A model generated the notes under the pieces. It was not told the DNA's origin, ran no database searches, and saw nothing but the letters and a program-made list of their open reading frames with translations. The translations under genes were made by a program, and so were the position numbers. Positions 43,360-52,704 of a stretch of 64,000 bases of DNA are shown piece after piece (position 1 is the first letter of the stretch; each line of letters begins with the position of its first letter). The stretch covers positions 111,405 to 175,404 of the forward strand of contig JAQXEU010000009.1 in the NCBI GenBank assembly GCA_029250685.1, written 5' to 3'. The stretch comes from Polaribacter sp. GTDB taxonomy: Bacteria > Bacteroidota > Bacteroidia > Flavobacteriales > Flavobacteriaceae.

Positions 43360-44703
43360 ATGAACTTATCTGAATTAAATGCCATCTCACCAATTGATGG
43401 TAGATATAGAAATAAAGTAGCAAAATTAGCAGATTATTATTCTGAAGAATCTTTAATAAAATACCGAGTAAAAGTAGAAATTGAATACTTTATTACGTTA
43501 TGCGAAATTCCGCTACCACAATTAGAAGATTTTAATACAGATTTGTTTGTTGAATTAAGAAAGATTTATGAAGATTTTTCTACAGCAGATGCTCAAAAAA
43601 TTAAAGACATTGAGAAAGTAACTAATCACGATGTAAAAGCAGTTGAGTATTTTATCAAAGAAGAATTTGACAAACTAAACTTACTTAAATACAAAGAGTT
43701 TATTCACTTCGGATTGACTTCTCAAGACATAAATAACACAGCAATTCCTCTTTCTATAAAAGACTCTGTAAACGAAGTTTATATTCCGTTATTCAAAGAA
43801 TTAGTTGCGAGAATTTCGGAGCTTTCTATTGAATGGAACGATGTTTCAATGTTGGCAAGAACACATGGTCAGCCTGCCTCTCCAACGCGTTTAGGAAAAG
43901 AAATTAATGTTTTTGTTGTACGTTTAAATGAACAATTTAAAACCTTAGAAAACATTCCAAATGCTGCAAAATTTGGTGGTGCAACTGGTAATTATAATGC
44001 GCATCATGTTGCGTATCCAAATATTGATTGGAAAGCATTCGGAACTCATTTTGTAGAAGACAAATTAGGATTACATCATTCGTTTCCAACTACACAGATT
44101 GAGCATTACGACTTTATGGCTTCATTGTTTGATTGTTTAAAAAGAATCAACACCATTATCTTAGATTTAGACAAAGATATTTGGACGTATGTTGCGATGG
44201 ATTATTTCAAACAAAAAATTAAAGCTGGAGAAATTGGTTCTTCTGCAATGCCACATAAAGTAAATCCGATTGATTTTGAAAACTCAGAAGGAAACTTAGG
44301 AATTGCAAATGCGTTATTTGAGCATTTAGCAGCAAAACTACCTATTTCTAGAATGCAACGTGATTTAACGGATAGTACTGTTTTAAGAAATGTTGGCGTT
44401 CCGTTTGGTCATACTTTAATTGGTTTTGCTTCTACTCTAAAAGGATTGAATAAATTATTGTTGAATAGAGAAAAGTTTGAGCAAGATTTAGAAAATAATT
44501 GGGCTGTTGTTGCAGAAGCAATTCAGACAATTTTACGTAGAGAAGCGTATCCAAATCCTTATGAAGCATTAAAAGGTTTAACGAGAACCAATGAAAAAAT
44601 CACACAAAAATCTATTGCTGATTTTATTGATACATTAGAAGTCTCTGACGCAATAAAAAGCGAATTAAAAGTAATTACTCCATCAAATTTTACAGGAATC
44701 TAA
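43360..44703 (+). CDS. purB: adenylosuccinate lyase
   Basis: PurB splits succinyl groups from SAICAR and adenylosuccinate in purine synthesis. The 447-residue protein carries the superfamily signature GSSAMPHKVNPIDFE, the catalytic His region TSQDINNTA and ARTHGQPASPTRLGKE, and a helical core. Start and length match the PurB branch. It has its own -7 box and overlaps the following lipoprotein gene by one base. Confidence 0.96.
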   Translation: MNLSELNAISPIDGRYRNKVAKLADYYSEESLIKYRVKVEIEYFITLCEIPLPQLEDFNTDLFVELRKIYEDFSTADAQKIKDIEKVTNHDVKAVEYFIKEEFDKLNLLKYKEFIHFGLTSQDINNTAIPLSIKDSVNEVYIPLFKELVARISELSIEWNDVSMLARTHGQPASPTRLGKEINVFVVRLNEQFKTLENIPNAAKFGGATGNYNAHHVAYPNIDWKAFGTHFVEDKLGLHHSFPTTQIEHYDFMASLFDCLKRINTIILDLDKDIWTYVAMDYFKQKIKAGEIGSSAMPHKVNPIDFENSEGNLGIANALFEHLAAKLPISRMQRDLTDSTVLRNVGVPFGHTLIGFASTLKGLNKLLLNREKFEQDLENNWAVVAEAIQTILRREAYPNPYEALKGLTRTNEKITQKSIADFIDTLEVSDAIKSELKVITPSNFTGI

Positions 44704-45077
44704 TGAGAAAAATCATCTTTATACTTTTTGTTTTAACTGTTATTGTTTCTTGTAAAGAAGCAGTAATTATTGATGGAAACAATAAATTTAAAACAGGCGT
44801 TTTTGAAATCCCTGCAGGAAAAAACTTTGTAAAAGAAACTTTAATCAGAAAAGATAGCATTCAAATTAGTAAACATGATGGCCATATTGATACGTTGTCT
44901 ATAAAATGGAAAAATAATTTCTTTTATACGTTGAGATATATCAATCCAAAAAATGATTTGCAAAAAGACCCAATGTTTATACAAATAAACAAAGTGTATA
45001 AAGATTCTTATGATTTTACTGTAAGAATCGGCTTTTCTAATTTCACAACAACAGGAACTATTCATAAAGTAAAATAA
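44703..45077 (+). CDS. small lipoprotein of unknown function
   Basis: The 124-residue protein has a lipobox (LTVIVSC, Cys17), followed by about 105 residues of mostly beta structure: FKTGVFEIPAGKNFVKETLIRKDSIQISKH, then WKNNFFYTLRYINP. The opening pattern with DxFKTGxFEIP and the central W/F strands resembles flavobacterial lipoproteins seen after purB. The start shares a base with the purB stop and the terC gene begins 2 bases after its end, so the three are one transcript. Confidence 0.75.
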   Translation: MRKIIFILFVLTVIVSCKEAVIIDGNNKFKTGVFEIPAGKNFVKETLIRKDSIQISKHDGHIDTLSIKWKNNFFYTLRYINPKNDLQKDPMFIQINKVYKDSYDFTVRIGFSNFTTTGTIHKVK

Positions 45078-45079
45078 TT

Positions 45080-45847
45080 ATGGAAATTTTTGCAGACATC
45101 GATACTTGGGTTGCACTACTTACACTTACTTTTTTAGAAATTATTTTAGGGATCGATAATATTATTTTTATATCAATTGCTACAAGTAAATTACCAAAAG
45201 AGCAGCAGAGAAAAGGAACAAATATTGGCTTGCTTTTAGCAATGCTTTTCAGAATTATGTTGTTGCTTGGTGTATCGTATTTAATTGCAATGAAAGAACC
45301 TTGGTTTACAATTAATACTTCTTGGTTAACTACAGAAATCACAGGGCAAAGTATTATTTTAATTCTTGGGGGAATCTTTTTAATCTATAAAAGTACAAGC
45401 GAGATTCATCATAAAGTTGAAGGAACAACTGAAGAAGCAACAACAAAAAAAACAGCATCAACTTTATCAAAAGTAATTGTGCAAATTGTTTTAATTGATA
45501 TTGTTTTTTCTTTTGATTCGGTTTTAACTGCTGTTGGAATGACAAATGGTGTTGATGGAGCATTAATTATTATGATTACTGCTGTAATTCTTTCAATGAT
45601 AATAATGTTAATATTCGCAAATCCAGTAAGTCAGTTTGTAAATAAACACCCTACAATTCAGATGTTAGCATTGTCTTTTTTGATTTTAATTGGCTTTATG
45701 TTAATGACAGAAGGAGCACATTTAGCAAATACTGTAATTTTTAACAATCATATAGGAGCCATTCCAAAAGGATATTTGTATTTTGCCATCGCTTTTTCTC
45801 TTGGAGTTGAAGCTTTGAACATGAGAATTAGGAAAAAAAGAAAATAA
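45080..45847 (+). CDS. TerC family integral membrane protein
   Basis: The 255-residue protein has about seven membrane spans and the TerC core: LTFLEIILGIDNIIFISIAT in the first half and IVLIDIVFSFDSVLTAVGMT in the second, each with the acidic residues that define the family, plus ALSFLILIGFMLMTEG. TerC relatives are linked to tellurium resistance and to manganese export to loaded secreted metalloproteins. It lies between the purB lipoprotein and a possible metal-uptake unit. Confidence 0.9.
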   Translation: MEIFADIDTWVALLTLTFLEIILGIDNIIFISIATSKLPKEQQRKGTNIGLLLAMLFRIMLLLGVSYLIAMKEPWFTINTSWLTTEITGQSIILILGGIFLIYKSTSEIHHKVEGTTEEATTKKTASTLSKVIVQIVLIDIVFSFDSVLTAVGMTNGVDGALIIMITAVILSMIIMLIFANPVSQFVNKHPTIQMLALSFLILIGFMLMTEGAHLANTVIFNNHIGAIPKGYLYFAIAFSLGVEALNMRIRKKRK

Positions 45848-45856
45848 GGTACTCGT

Positions 45857-46171
45857 ATTAAACAGTTTAAAAAACATATCATTCTTTTTAGTGCGCTGTT
45901 AATTTTGACTCCGTCAATAATTGAATTAGCGCATACTTTAGAAAATCACAAACATGTAGTTTGTATTTCTAATGATGTAACACACGTTCACGAAAATGAT
46001 TTAGATTGTGATTTTCATCTATTAAAGCAAAGTAATTCTTTTTTAACTTCAAATAGTTTCAAACTTTATGATGCAAATTCTACTACAACAAATAGTAGTT
46101 TACAATATAATTTTTTAAAAAATCATCACAAATTACCGTTTTCATTAAGAGGGCCGCCTCAAAACATTTAA
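45857..46171 (+). CDS. small His-rich exported or anchored protein, start codon uncertain
   Basis: The frame is open from the terC stop to 46171 and holds no ATG, GTG or CTG suitable as the start before the TTG at 45905. That TTG would remove the first half of a clear hydrophobic signal (KKHIILFSALLILTPSIIE). The segment fits only if translation begins at or near the ATT at 45857 (IKQFKKHII...). The mature part has many His (NHKHVVCISNDVTHVHEND and KNHHKLP) and two Cys. It lies 34 bases before a TonB receptor gene. The stretch 45848-46205 holds no other gene. A metal-binding or sensing role is inferred. Confidence 0.45.
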   Translation: MKQFKKHIILFSALLILTPSIIELAHTLENHKHVVCISNDVTHVHENDLDCDFHLLKQSNSFLTSNSFKLYDANSTTTNSSLQYNFLKNHHKLPFSLRGPPQNI

Positions 46172-46205
46172 ATTAAACTCAATTTAAATATGAAAACAAA
46201 AAACA

Positions 46206-48608
46206 ATGAAATTATTTTATAGCTGTGTTTTTGCTTTATGTATTTGTACATCTGCATTTGCACAAAAATGTCAATTATCTTTTAAAGGAAAGGTTATCGA
46301 TTCTCATGATAATCAACCACTTATTGGTGCTTCTTTACAAATAGTAAATGAAAACAAATACGCAACCACAAATGCTAATGGTTCTTTTGAATTCAAAAAC
46401 ATTTGCAAGGGTAAATACACTGTAATTGTTAGACATGTATCATGTAAAACAAAGGAAATTAAGATAAATATTATTAAAGACATTTATAAAGAGGTTACAT
46501 TAGAACATCATTTAAATCAATTAAATGAAGTTGTAATAAAAACAACTTCTAAAACTGATAAAATCAATATCGAACAGTCTATAAAAAAAGATATTATTGA
46601 TAGTTATACTGATAAATCATTAGGTGATGCTTTAAGCACATTAAGTGGTGTGTCTTCCTTAAATACAGGAAGTACTATTGTAAAACCTATGATTCATGGT
46701 TTACACAGCAGTAGATTGTTAATAATAAATAACAACGTTAGAATGTTTGACCAAGAGTGGGGAGATGAACATGCACCAAATATCGATGTAAATTCTAGTG
46801 AAAGAATTAATGTCATTAAAGGTGCAAATACATTAAAATATGGAAGTGACGCTGTTGGAGGTTTAATTTTAATTAAACCAAAAAAATACGCGGCCATCGA
46901 TAGTCTTTTTGGGAGAACAACAGCATCTTTTAACTCTAATGGTTTGGGAGGAAATATCAATTCAGAAATTATAAAAACATATAAATCTGGATGGTATTCA
47001 AAACTTCAAGCAAATTATAAAAGGTTTGGAGATTTTAAAGCATCAAATTACAGTCTTACCAATAGTGGCTTAAAGAATTTAAACACTTCTATAAGAATTG
47101 GTTACAATGGTTACGAAAAAGGATTTAATGCCTTTTATAGCCTTGTAGATAATGAGCTTGCAATTTTGCAATCTTCACACATTGGTAATGTAAACGATTT
47201 GGTAAATGCTTTAAATAATAAAACCCCAAGAGTTGCTGATGACTTTTCATATGATATTAATTTCCCAAAACAATCTATTGTACATCATATAGGTAAAATT
47301 GAAGCTTATAAACGTCTTAAAGGTTTAGGAAAATTATCTGTTCAATATGATTTACAAGTTAACAGAAGAAAAGAGTTTGATTTAAGGAGAGGGAATTTAA
47401 AAAATACTCCGGTTATTGATTTAAGATTATTCACAAATTCTCTACAAACAAATTTAGAGATTGATTTTTCTGATGATCTTAAATTTGACACGGGTATTTT
47501 AGCACGATATCAACAAAATGATGCAATTTCTGGAACAGGATCTAGTCCTTTAATTCCAGATTTTGAAAAAATTGATGCAGGTTTTTATACTGTGGCTAAT
47601 TATAACATAAATGAAACCACAGAAATTAATGCTGGTTTTAGATATGATTATTCTAAAATAGATGCTAGAAAACTTTATAATTTAAACGACTGGAATGTAA
47701 AATATAATTATGATGCGTTATTTCCAGAATTTGAAACTGGAGAAATTATTGGTACTAGAATTATAACGAAGCCAAAATATACATTTCATAATATATCAGC
47801 CAGTGTAGGTTTTTCTAAATTCTATGAGAATGATTTATCACTTTTAATTAATTATGGATTAGCATCTAGAGTGCCAAACCCGTCAGAATTATTTAGTGAT
47901 GGTTTACATCATTCTGCCGCTAGAATAGAAACTGGTTTGTTAACAATGGAGAAAGAAATTGCGAATAAAATTATCATTTCTTTAGAAAAAGTAAATTCAA
48001 ATTTTGGTTTTACAATTAGTCCATATTTTAAACAAATAAATAATTTTATTCAACTGATTCCTGTTGGAATTACAACAACGGTTAGAGGTGCATTTCCTGT
48101 TTGGGAATACAATCAAATCAATGCACAAATTTTTGGTATTGATATAGATGTTAATAAGAAAATTAACACGCACTTTAATTATCGAGGAAGTATTAGTTTG
48201 TTACAAGGTAATAATGTTTCAGATGATTTGGCACTTATACATATGCCATCAACAAACTTTACAAATACATTGTCTTATACCAACAAAAAGTTAAATCAGT
48301 TGACAATTAGTTTAAATCAAAAAACTGTATTTCAACAAAAAAGATATCCAGATTATAATTTTTACACATACAACGCTATACTACAACAAAATGTTTTTGT
48401 AGATCTTAGCACAACACCACCTACTTATTCGTTATTTGGATTTAATAGTTCTGCTATATTTAAAACTTTTAAACGCGGGGAGCTAAAACTAGAATTTAAT
48501 ATTGAAAACTTATTTAATGTTTCTTATAGAGAAAACTTAAATAGGCAAAGATATTTTGCAGACGAATTAGGTAGAAATTTTAACTTAAAAATAAAAATAA
48601 ATTATTAA
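46206..48608 (+). CDS. TonB-dependent outer-membrane receptor
   Basis: The 800-residue protein has a signal peptide, a CarboxypepD_reg-like domain (about 25-105: GKVIDSHDNQPLIGASLQI and NANGSFEFKNICKGKYTV), a plug domain (about 120-225, with VKPMIHGLHSSRLLIINNNVRMFDQEWGDEHAPN) and a 22-strand-type barrel ending in an aromatic KIKINY. The HxxxRxxxxNNxxxxFDQEWGDEHA motif of the plug occurs in zinc- and metal-type receptors such as ZnuD-like proteins. It is followed 11 bases later by a lipoprotein gene. The ligand is unknown; a metal is suggested by the His-rich neighbours. Confidence 0.9.
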   Translation: MKLFYSCVFALCICTSAFAQKCQLSFKGKVIDSHDNQPLIGASLQIVNENKYATTNANGSFEFKNICKGKYTVIVRHVSCKTKEIKINIIKDIYKEVTLEHHLNQLNEVVIKTTSKTDKINIEQSIKKDIIDSYTDKSLGDALSTLSGVSSLNTGSTIVKPMIHGLHSSRLLIINNNVRMFDQEWGDEHAPNIDVNSSERINVIKGANTLKYGSDAVGGLILIKPKKYAAIDSLFGRTTASFNSNGLGGNINSEIIKTYKSGWYSKLQANYKRFGDFKASNYSLTNSGLKNLNTSIRIGYNGYEKGFNAFYSLVDNELAILQSSHIGNVNDLVNALNNKTPRVADDFSYDINFPKQSIVHHIGKIEAYKRLKGLGKLSVQYDLQVNRRKEFDLRRGNLKNTPVIDLRLFTNSLQTNLEIDFSDDLKFDTGILARYQQNDAISGTGSSPLIPDFEKIDAGFYTVANYNINETTEINAGFRYDYSKIDARKLYNLNDWNVKYNYDALFPEFETGEIIGTRIITKPKYTFHNISASVGFSKFYENDLSLLINYGLASRVPNPSELFSDGLHHSAARIETGLLTMEKEIANKIIISLEKVNSNFGFTISPYFKQINNFIQLIPVGITTTVRGAFPVWEYNQINAQIFGIDIDVNKKINTHFNYRGSISLLQGNNVSDDLALIHMPSTNFTNTLSYTNKKLNQLTISLNQKTVFQQKRYPDYNFYTYNAILQQNVFVDLSTTPPTYSLFGFNSSAIFKTFKRGELKLEFNIENLFNVSYRENLNRQRYFADELGRNFNLKIKINY

Positions 48609-48619
48609 AACATATAATT

Positions 48620-49183
48620 ATGAAAAATATTAAAACAGTAAGTACAATAAAATTATTAGCAATATTATTTATCTCTAGCTTAACAATCACAAGCTGTTCA
48701 AAAAGTGACGACGACGACGATCATCATGATGAAGAATTAATCACAACTGTAACTTATACATTAACAAATGGTAACAATGTTGTTACATTAAAATTTGTTG
48801 ATTTAGATGGTGAAGGTGGTGCAGATGGAACTTATAGTGTTTCTGGTCCATTATCAGCAAACACAACTTATACTGGCGTGATAAAATTAGAAAATGAAAC
48901 AGAATCTCCTGCTGAAGATATTACCGTTGAAGTTAAACAAGAAGGAGATGAACATGAATTTTTCTATTCATCTAGCGTTTCTGGTTTAACAGTTACAAAA
49001 AATGACACTGATGGAAACGGAAATCCTGTTGGAATTGAAACTTCTTTAACTACAACTGGTGCTGGTTCAGGAACTTTAACAGTAACCTTAAAACATGAGC
49101 CAACAAAACCAAATAATAATACTACAGCTGGAGCTGGAGGAAGTACAGATGCAGAAGTAACATTCAATATTTCTGTTCAATAA
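48620..49183 (+). CDS. Asp/His-rich lipoprotein linked to the TonB receptor
   Basis: The 187-residue protein has a lipobox (LTITSC, Cys26) followed at once by an acidic-histidine stretch (SDDDDDHHDEEL) and then about 150 residues of short beta strands (VTYTLTNGNNVVTLKFVDLD, with GEGGADGTYSVSG loops). Similar proteins beside flavobacterial TonB receptors carry the database label 'type 1 periplasmic binding fold', which the sequence does not clearly show. The acidic/His tract could bind a metal ion close to the membrane. A terminator follows 20 bases after the stop. Confidence 0.75.
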   Translation: MKNIKTVSTIKLLAILFISSLTITSCSKSDDDDDHHDEELITTVTYTLTNGNNVVTLKFVDLDGEGGADGTYSVSGPLSANTTYTGVIKLENETESPAEDITVEVKQEGDEHEFFYSSSVSGLTVTKNDTDGNGNPVGIETSLTTTGAGSGTLTVTLKHEPTKPNNNTTAGAGGSTDAEVTFNISVQ

Positions 49184-49202
49184 TTTTTATTATTACGGTA
49201 AT

Positions 49203-49234
49203 AAAAAAAGCCTTGCATATGCAAGGCTTTTTTT
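49203..49234 (+). terminator. terminator after the TonB-receptor lipoprotein gene
   Basis: The perfect palindrome GCCTTGCAT/ATGCAAGGC (49210-49218 and 49219-49227) is flanked by runs of A and T, so it can end transcripts in either direction. Confidence 0.8.
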
Positions 49235-49292
49235 ATTTGAAATAACTAAAACTTTAAATTCATAAATTAGCAGTAAACAAATCAGTGAACAA

Positions 49293-50420
49293 ATGAAAAA
49301 TTTTAAATTTATATTCATTATTACTTTATTATTTACCTCTGAATTATATTCTCAAAAAAGAGTTCGTGATTACGGAATAGAAGTTGGCGTTTTAAAACCT
49401 GGAAAAAACAATGCCATAACAGATGTGTTTGGAGTAAAAGTTGGACACACTACAATTGTCGAAGGAAAAAACATTAGAACTGGAGTAACAGCCATTTTAC
49501 CACATTCTGATAATATTTTTCAGTATAAAGTACCTGCTGCAATTTATTTAGGAAATGGCTTTGGGAAACTGGCAGGCTATAGTCAAGTCAAAGAATTAGG
49601 AAACATAGAAACACCAATTATTCTTACAAATACTTTAAGTGTTCCTGCAGCTTCAAATGCGTTGATAAGTTATACGTTAAATCAACCTGATAACAAAAAC
49701 GTCAGTTCTGTAAATTCTGTTGTAGGAGAAACGAATGATGGATATTTGAATGATATTAGAGGAAGACACGTAAAAGAAATTGATGTTTTAAATGCTATTA
49801 AAAATGCAAAAACAGGAAAAGTAACGGAAGGAAATGTAGGTGCTGGAACTGGAACCATTTGTTTTGGTTACAAAGGCGGAATTGGAACTTCATCTAGAGT
49901 AATACCTAAAAAATATGGTGGATATACAGTTGGAGTTTTAGTGCAAACAAACTTTGGTGGCGTTTTTAAATTAAATGGCGTTCCTGTTGCAAAAGAATTG
50001 GATAATTACCCAAGAAGTTACACGTATGATGTTGATGGCTCTTGTATGATTGTTGTAATGACCGATGCTCCTTTAAATTCAAGGAATTTAGAACGATTAG
50101 CAAAACGTGCAATGATGGGATTGGCAAAAACAGGCGGAATTGCATCAAATGGAAGTGGCGATTATGTAATTGCAGTCTCTACAGCTAAAGAAAACAGAAT
50201 TCCATATAAAAGCAAGTCTCAATTTTTAAATAAAAAAGAATTACGAAATGGCGTTATTTCACCTTTGTTTTTAGCTACAATAGAAGCTACTGAAGAAGCA
50301 ATATTAAATTCACTTTTTGCTGCAAAGACATTAAAAGGGAAAGATAATCACCAAGTAAAATCTTTACCTATTAATAAAGTTATAGAGATTGTAAAAAAAC
50401 ACAACGGTATAAAACAATAA
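49293..50420 (+). CDS. P1 family peptidase (DmpA/BapA-like aminopeptidase)
   Basis: P1 (S58) enzymes are self-cleaving N-terminal nucleophile aminopeptidases acting on D-amino-acid or beta-peptide substrates. The 375-residue protein has a signal peptide (FKFIFIITLLFTSELYSQ), the opening NAITDVFGVKVGHTTI, the RTGVTAILPH segment, GAGTGTICFGYKGGIGTSS and the self-cleavage Ser in DGSCMIVVMTDAPLNSRNL. It is exported, so it may act on wall-derived peptides. It has no clear operon partner and converges with the MFS gene with no gap. Confidence 0.9.
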   Translation: MKNFKFIFIITLLFTSELYSQKRVRDYGIEVGVLKPGKNNAITDVFGVKVGHTTIVEGKNIRTGVTAILPHSDNIFQYKVPAAIYLGNGFGKLAGYSQVKELGNIETPIILTNTLSVPAASNALISYTLNQPDNKNVSSVNSVVGETNDGYLNDIRGRHVKEIDVLNAIKNAKTGKVTEGNVGAGTGTICFGYKGGIGTSSRVIPKKYGGYTVGVLVQTNFGGVFKLNGVPVAKELDNYPRSYTYDVDGSCMIVVMTDAPLNSRNLERLAKRAMMGLAKTGGIASNGSGDYVIAVSTAKENRIPYKSKSQFLNKKELRNGVISPLFLATIEATEEAILNSLFAAKTLKGKDNHQVKSLPINKVIEIVKKHNGIKQ

Positions 50421-51731
50421 TTACTTAACGTATTTTGTTTTTCGCATTGTGCTTATTGTTATAAAAGAAGCTAAGAAGAAAATAGCTAAAGCTAAAACAC
50501 TCCATTGCATAGAACCTGTTAAGGAAATTAAAATACCATATGTTATCATTCCAACAACTAAAGCTATCTTTTCTGTTACATCAAAAAAACTAAAATACGA
50601 TGTATTGTCTTCTGTTTCTGGTAATAATTTAGAATATGTTGATCTTGCTAAAGACTGAATTGCGCCCATAACCAAGCCTATTAGGCCTCCTAAAACATAA
50701 AAATACATATCTACATTTGGAGTATCTTTCGTTAAGTTAAAACCTATAAAACAAACTACACCCCAAATAACAATTGTGATTTTTAATGTAGTAATATTTC
50801 CAATTTTATTAGACAATCTAGAAAACAAGAATGCTCCTAAGATACCAACAAATTGAACCAACAATATCGTTCCGATTAGATTTAAAGTTGGCAAACCAAG
50901 TACAGTGCCAAAAATCCCTGCCATTAAGATAATAGTTTGCACACCTATACTTAATAAAAAGAAAGAAATTAAAAAGACTTTCAACTCTCGATAACCAAAT
51001 AATTCTTTAGCAACCTTTCTTAATTCCTTTAGCCCTTTTACAAAGTAATTGTCTTTTGGTAATTTACTTTTCTCAGGCGTTGGCAATCTTGAATATGTGA
51101 TCTGAGCAAAACCTAACCACCATAAACCAACTAAAACAAAAGAAACCTGAGAACCAAATTGTTTATCATACATTCCAAAAACTTCAGTTTCAATTAAAAT
51201 CAAACATAGAATTAATAAAATAATAGAGCCTACATAACCTAACATAAATCCTTTTGCACTCACATTATCTTGTTGTTCTGGATGTGCAATTTCTGGTAAA
51301 TAAGAATTATAAAAAACGATACTTCCCCAAAAACCAATACTTGCTAAAATACTAAATAGAATTCCAACCCAGAGTGTTTCTTTTCCAGTAAAAAAGAACA
51401 AGCACATAACAGAAAGAGAGCCCAAAAGGCAAAATCCTTTTAAAAATTTCTTTTTGTTTCCAGCATAATCTGCAATTCCAGATAACATTGGAGATAAAAG
51501 AGCTACAACTAAAAATGAAAATGCTAATGCGTAGTTATATAGAGTTGTTGGCGTCCATAAAGTACCTAGAAATGCTACTTTCCCATCTGCATTTGCAAAA
51601 CCTTCAGATGTTGTTAATCCTGCATAATAAATGGGAAAAACTGCGGTGCTAATTACTAAAGAATATACTGAATTAGCCCAATCATAAAATGCCCAAGCAT
51701 TGATCAACTTTTTGTCCCCTATTTTTAACAT
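50421..51731 (-). CDS. MFS transporter, UMF1 family
   Basis: The 436-residue membrane protein has twelve predicted spans and the UMF1/Atg22-like signature AWAFYDWANSVYSLVISTAVFPIYY near the N-terminus, with YNSYLPEIAHPE in the second half of the first bundle. UMF1 proteins are major-facilitator exporters with unknown ligands in Bacteroidota. The stop is adjacent to the P1 peptidase stop. It lies 42 bases before the M48 gene's end, in the same direction. Confidence 0.9.
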   Translation of the reverse strand: MLKIGDKKLINAWAFYDWANSVYSLVISTAVFPIYYAGLTTSEGFANADGKVAFLGTLWTPTTLYNYALAFSFLVVALLSPMLSGIADYAGNKKKFLKGFCLLGSLSVMCLFFFTGKETLWVGILFSILASIGFWGSIVFYNSYLPEIAHPEQQDNVSAKGFMLGYVGSIILLILCLILIETEVFGMYDKQFGSQVSFVLVGLWWLGFAQITYSRLPTPEKSKLPKDNYFVKGLKELRKVAKELFGYRELKVFLISFFLLSIGVQTIILMAGIFGTVLGLPTLNLIGTILLVQFVGILGAFLFSRLSNKIGNITTLKITIVIWGVVCFIGFNLTKDTPNVDMYFYVLGGLIGLVMGAIQSLARSTYSKLLPETEDNTSYFSFFDVTEKIALVVGMITYGILISLTGSMQWSVLALAIFFLASFITISTMRKTKYVK

Positions 51732-51773
51732 GAATGTGAAATTTAATTAGTTTAAAGGACACAAGATAAACTT

Positions 51774-52595
51774 TTATTTTACAATTTCTGTAGCATTAAA
51801 CTTTTTTGCTAAAGCTATTGCTTCGGGTAAATATGCTTTTAATTCTTTTATTCTAGATTCGTTTGATGGATGTGTACTTAATATTTCTGGCTGTTTAGAT
51901 TTACCTGATTTTTTACTCATTCTTACCCAAACTTCTGCAGCTTCTGTTCCATTATAACCTGCCATTATCATAAATATCAAACCTAACTTATCAGCTTCTG
52001 ATTCATGTGTTCTGCTATATTTTAACATACCAATCTGAGAACCAACTCCATAGACTAGGTTCCAAATGCTAGAATTTTTATCATCTTTGGTGCCATAAGC
52101 AACAGCTATAGATAATCCTTGTTGTGCCATTGCTTGAGACATTCTTTCTTGCCCATGTCTAGCAAAAGCATGTGCAACTTCGTGTCCCATAACAGCTGCA
52201 ATTCCGTCTTCATTTTCACAAACAGGTAAAATCCCTGTGTAAAAAACCACTTTTCCTCCTGGTAAACACCAAGCATTTACAGTTTTATCCTCAATTAAAT
52301 TGAACTCCCATTTGTATGAATCTGCTTCTTTGCTCATTTTATTAGCTCGCATAAAACGATCTACAGCTTCTGATATTTTTTTTCCAATGTCTTTAATCTG
52401 TTTCGTTTTCTCAACATCTTCAGATTTTTTATTTTTTTCTAAAAACCCTTTATATTGAGAAAAACTAGCAGGTAAAGCTTCTGAATCACTTACTAAATCT
52501 AATCTTTTTCTACCTGTAATTGGCACTGTGCTACATTGCACAAGGAATACTGTGATAAGTAATATTGTTGTTATTTTTTTTATATTTCTATTCAT
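51774..52595 (-). CDS. M48 family metallopeptidase lipoprotein
   Basis: The 273-residue protein has a lipobox (VFLVQCSTVP, Cys21) and the zinc motif MGHEVAHAFARHG with the third ligand in ESEADKLGLIFM. Related proteins (LoiP/YcaL, BepA) cut or help assemble outer-membrane proteins. The TGRKRLDLVSDSEALPAS opening is common in this branch. It lies upstream of the MFS gene. Protein quality control at the outer membrane is inferred from export and family. Confidence 0.92.
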   Translation of the reverse strand: MNRNIKKITTILLITVFLVQCSTVPITGRKRLDLVSDSEALPASFSQYKGFLEKNKKSEDVEKTKQIKDIGKKISEAVDRFMRANKMSKEADSYKWEFNLIEDKTVNAWCLPGGKVVFYTGILPVCENEDGIAAVMGHEVAHAFARHGQERMSQAMAQQGLSIAVAYGTKDDKNSSIWNLVYGVGSQIGMLKYSRTHESEADKLGLIFMIMAGYNGTEAAEVWVRMSKKSGKSKQPEILSTHPSNESRIKELKAYLPEAIALAKKFNATEIVK

Positions 52596-52704
52596 TATAT
52601 TGTAGTCTTTTAACGATGGATAAAATTACATATTCTATTTAAAATAAAATGCTTTTCTTGTAAGATGATTTGATTAAAATCGACATAGAATTAAAATGTG
52701 AAAA

